From positions 496,001 through 560,000 of the forward strand of contig JAHBXW010000001.1 in assembly GCA_019636235.1 (NCBI GenBank): DNA of 64,000 bases, read 5' to 3'. Within the stretch, counting starts at the first letter, position 1. Each line of letters opens with the position of its first letter. The translations under genes were made by a program, and so were the position numbers. This document shows, in pieces, positions 63,608 through 64,000 of this stretch. The notes under the pieces are model-generated. The model saw only the letters and a program-made list of their open reading frames with translations, was not told the DNA's origin and made no database searches. Source of the DNA: Planctomyces sp. Its GTDB lineage: Bacteria > Planctomycetota > Planctomycetia > Planctomycetales > Planctomycetaceae.

Positions 63608-64000
63608 TCAATCCAGCCTTTTGACCGCCTCCCGCACCGACGCCAGGCACAGCTCGATGTCCGACAGCGGATTCTGTTCGCTTTCCTCGTACTCCAGCGC
63701 CACGACGCTGTCGTAGTTCAGCTTGCGCAGTTCGCGGAGCGTCCCCACGACGTCCAGCTCCCCCTCGCCGAGGATCGTGAAGATCTTGCCTTCCCGCTTG
63801 AGCATGTTGACCCGATGCTCGGGCAATTCCCGCGACAGCCGGGCGATGTCCTGTTCCGAGCGGATCGACCGGACGTCCTTGAGGTGCACGCCGAACACCC
63901 GGGGGCCGAACTTCTGAATCACTTCGACGGGATCTTCATCGCTGCGGAGATAATGCCCGGTGTCGACGCAGGCGCCGATCTTCGGATGCCGGTCCCGCAC
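63608..64000 (-). CDS. Sugar phosphate isomerase/epimerase (xylose-isomerase-like TIM barrel), 5' end cut by window edge
   Basis: Only the C-terminal 130 residues are present; the frame runs off the right edge without a true start. HPKIGACVDTGHYLRSDEDP and FGVHLKDVRSI carry the metal-binding His/Asp of the AP endonuclease 2-like TIM barrel. The ILGEGELDVVGTLRELRKLNYDSVVALEYEE stretch (in parts GEGELDVVGTLREL and VVALEYE) gives the last conserved Glu. Members isomerise or epimerise sugars such as inosose, hydroxypyruvate or tagatose derivatives. It is the upstream gene of a run with the esterase and PQQ protein. Exact reaction cannot be assigned. Confidence 0.85.
   Translation of the reverse strand: MRDRHPKIGACVDTGHYLRSDEDPVEVIQKFGPRVFGVHLKDVRSIRSEQDIARLSRELPEHRVNMLKREGKIFTILGEGELDVVGTLRELRKLNYDSVVALEYEESEQNPLSDIELCLASVREAVKRLD

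Overview
The window is high-GC, gene-dense bacterial chromosome and almost certainly comes from a planctomycete (class Planctomycetia). The markers are a PVC-type dehydrogenase/HEAT protein, cytochrome-DUF1549-DUF1553 and DUF1501 proteins, a DUF6800 mini-protein, a planctomycete-type exosortase fused to an EpsI-like domain, paired PQQ-propeller proteins, and a CitG-like enzyme of the kind seen in bacteria with archaeal-type C1 genes. I see no rRNA, tRNA, IS element, prophage or CRISPR array. Coding is dense on both strands, and many open frames opposite real genes are GC-driven shadows.

Layout. 1-9.2 kb: a left-truncated secreted dehydrogenase, an exported App1-type phosphatase, rpmE-prfA behind a clear promoter, a secreted Cys/Trp/Pro-rich protein with its own terminator, then rhomboid protease-thrC. 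9.4-17.4 kb: a secreted M28-PA-PDZ peptidase, a 2-hydroxyacid dehydrogenase, a membrane histidine kinase, an orphan nuoN, DUF6800 and a Gfo/Idh/MocA oxidoreductase. 17.5-21.7 kb: a membrane Ser/Thr kinase with an extracytoplasmic sensor, and an OmpR-type two-component pair.

22.0-30.0 kb is the most interesting region: a tightly coupled four-gene operon of DabA (DUF2309), a DabB/NuoL-like proton subunit, a second ND4/NuoM-like subunit whose proton-path residues look substituted, and a SulP transporter with a STAS domain followed by what looks like a fused PII/SbtB-like domain. I read it as an expanded DAB-type inorganic-carbon uptake module, divergent from the two-component system. No RuBisCO or carboxysome gene is in view, so the carbon probably feeds anaplerotic carboxylation or pH/CO2 homeostasis.

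30.2-45 kb: cytochrome/DUF1549/DUF1553 plus DUF1501 (a planctomycete pair), a degenerate Uma2-family protein, small membrane proteins, an exosortase-MATE-MFS cluster, a second DUF1549/DUF1553 protein, and an SDR followed by an EF-hand membrane protein. 45-64 kb: an SMP-30 lactonase, ettA, a DUF442-like phosphatase, a cysteine-less TlpA-like protein coupled to a CitG-like enzyme, csrA-like-uppS-cdsA, a STAS protein, gatB, nuoE/nuoF, two PQQ propellers around prmC, a secreted esterase and a sugar isomerase cut by the right edge. Complex I genes (nuoN, nuoE, nuoF) are scattered rather than in one operon. Several promoters with 17-18 bp spacing and two good intrinsic terminators are visible by eye.
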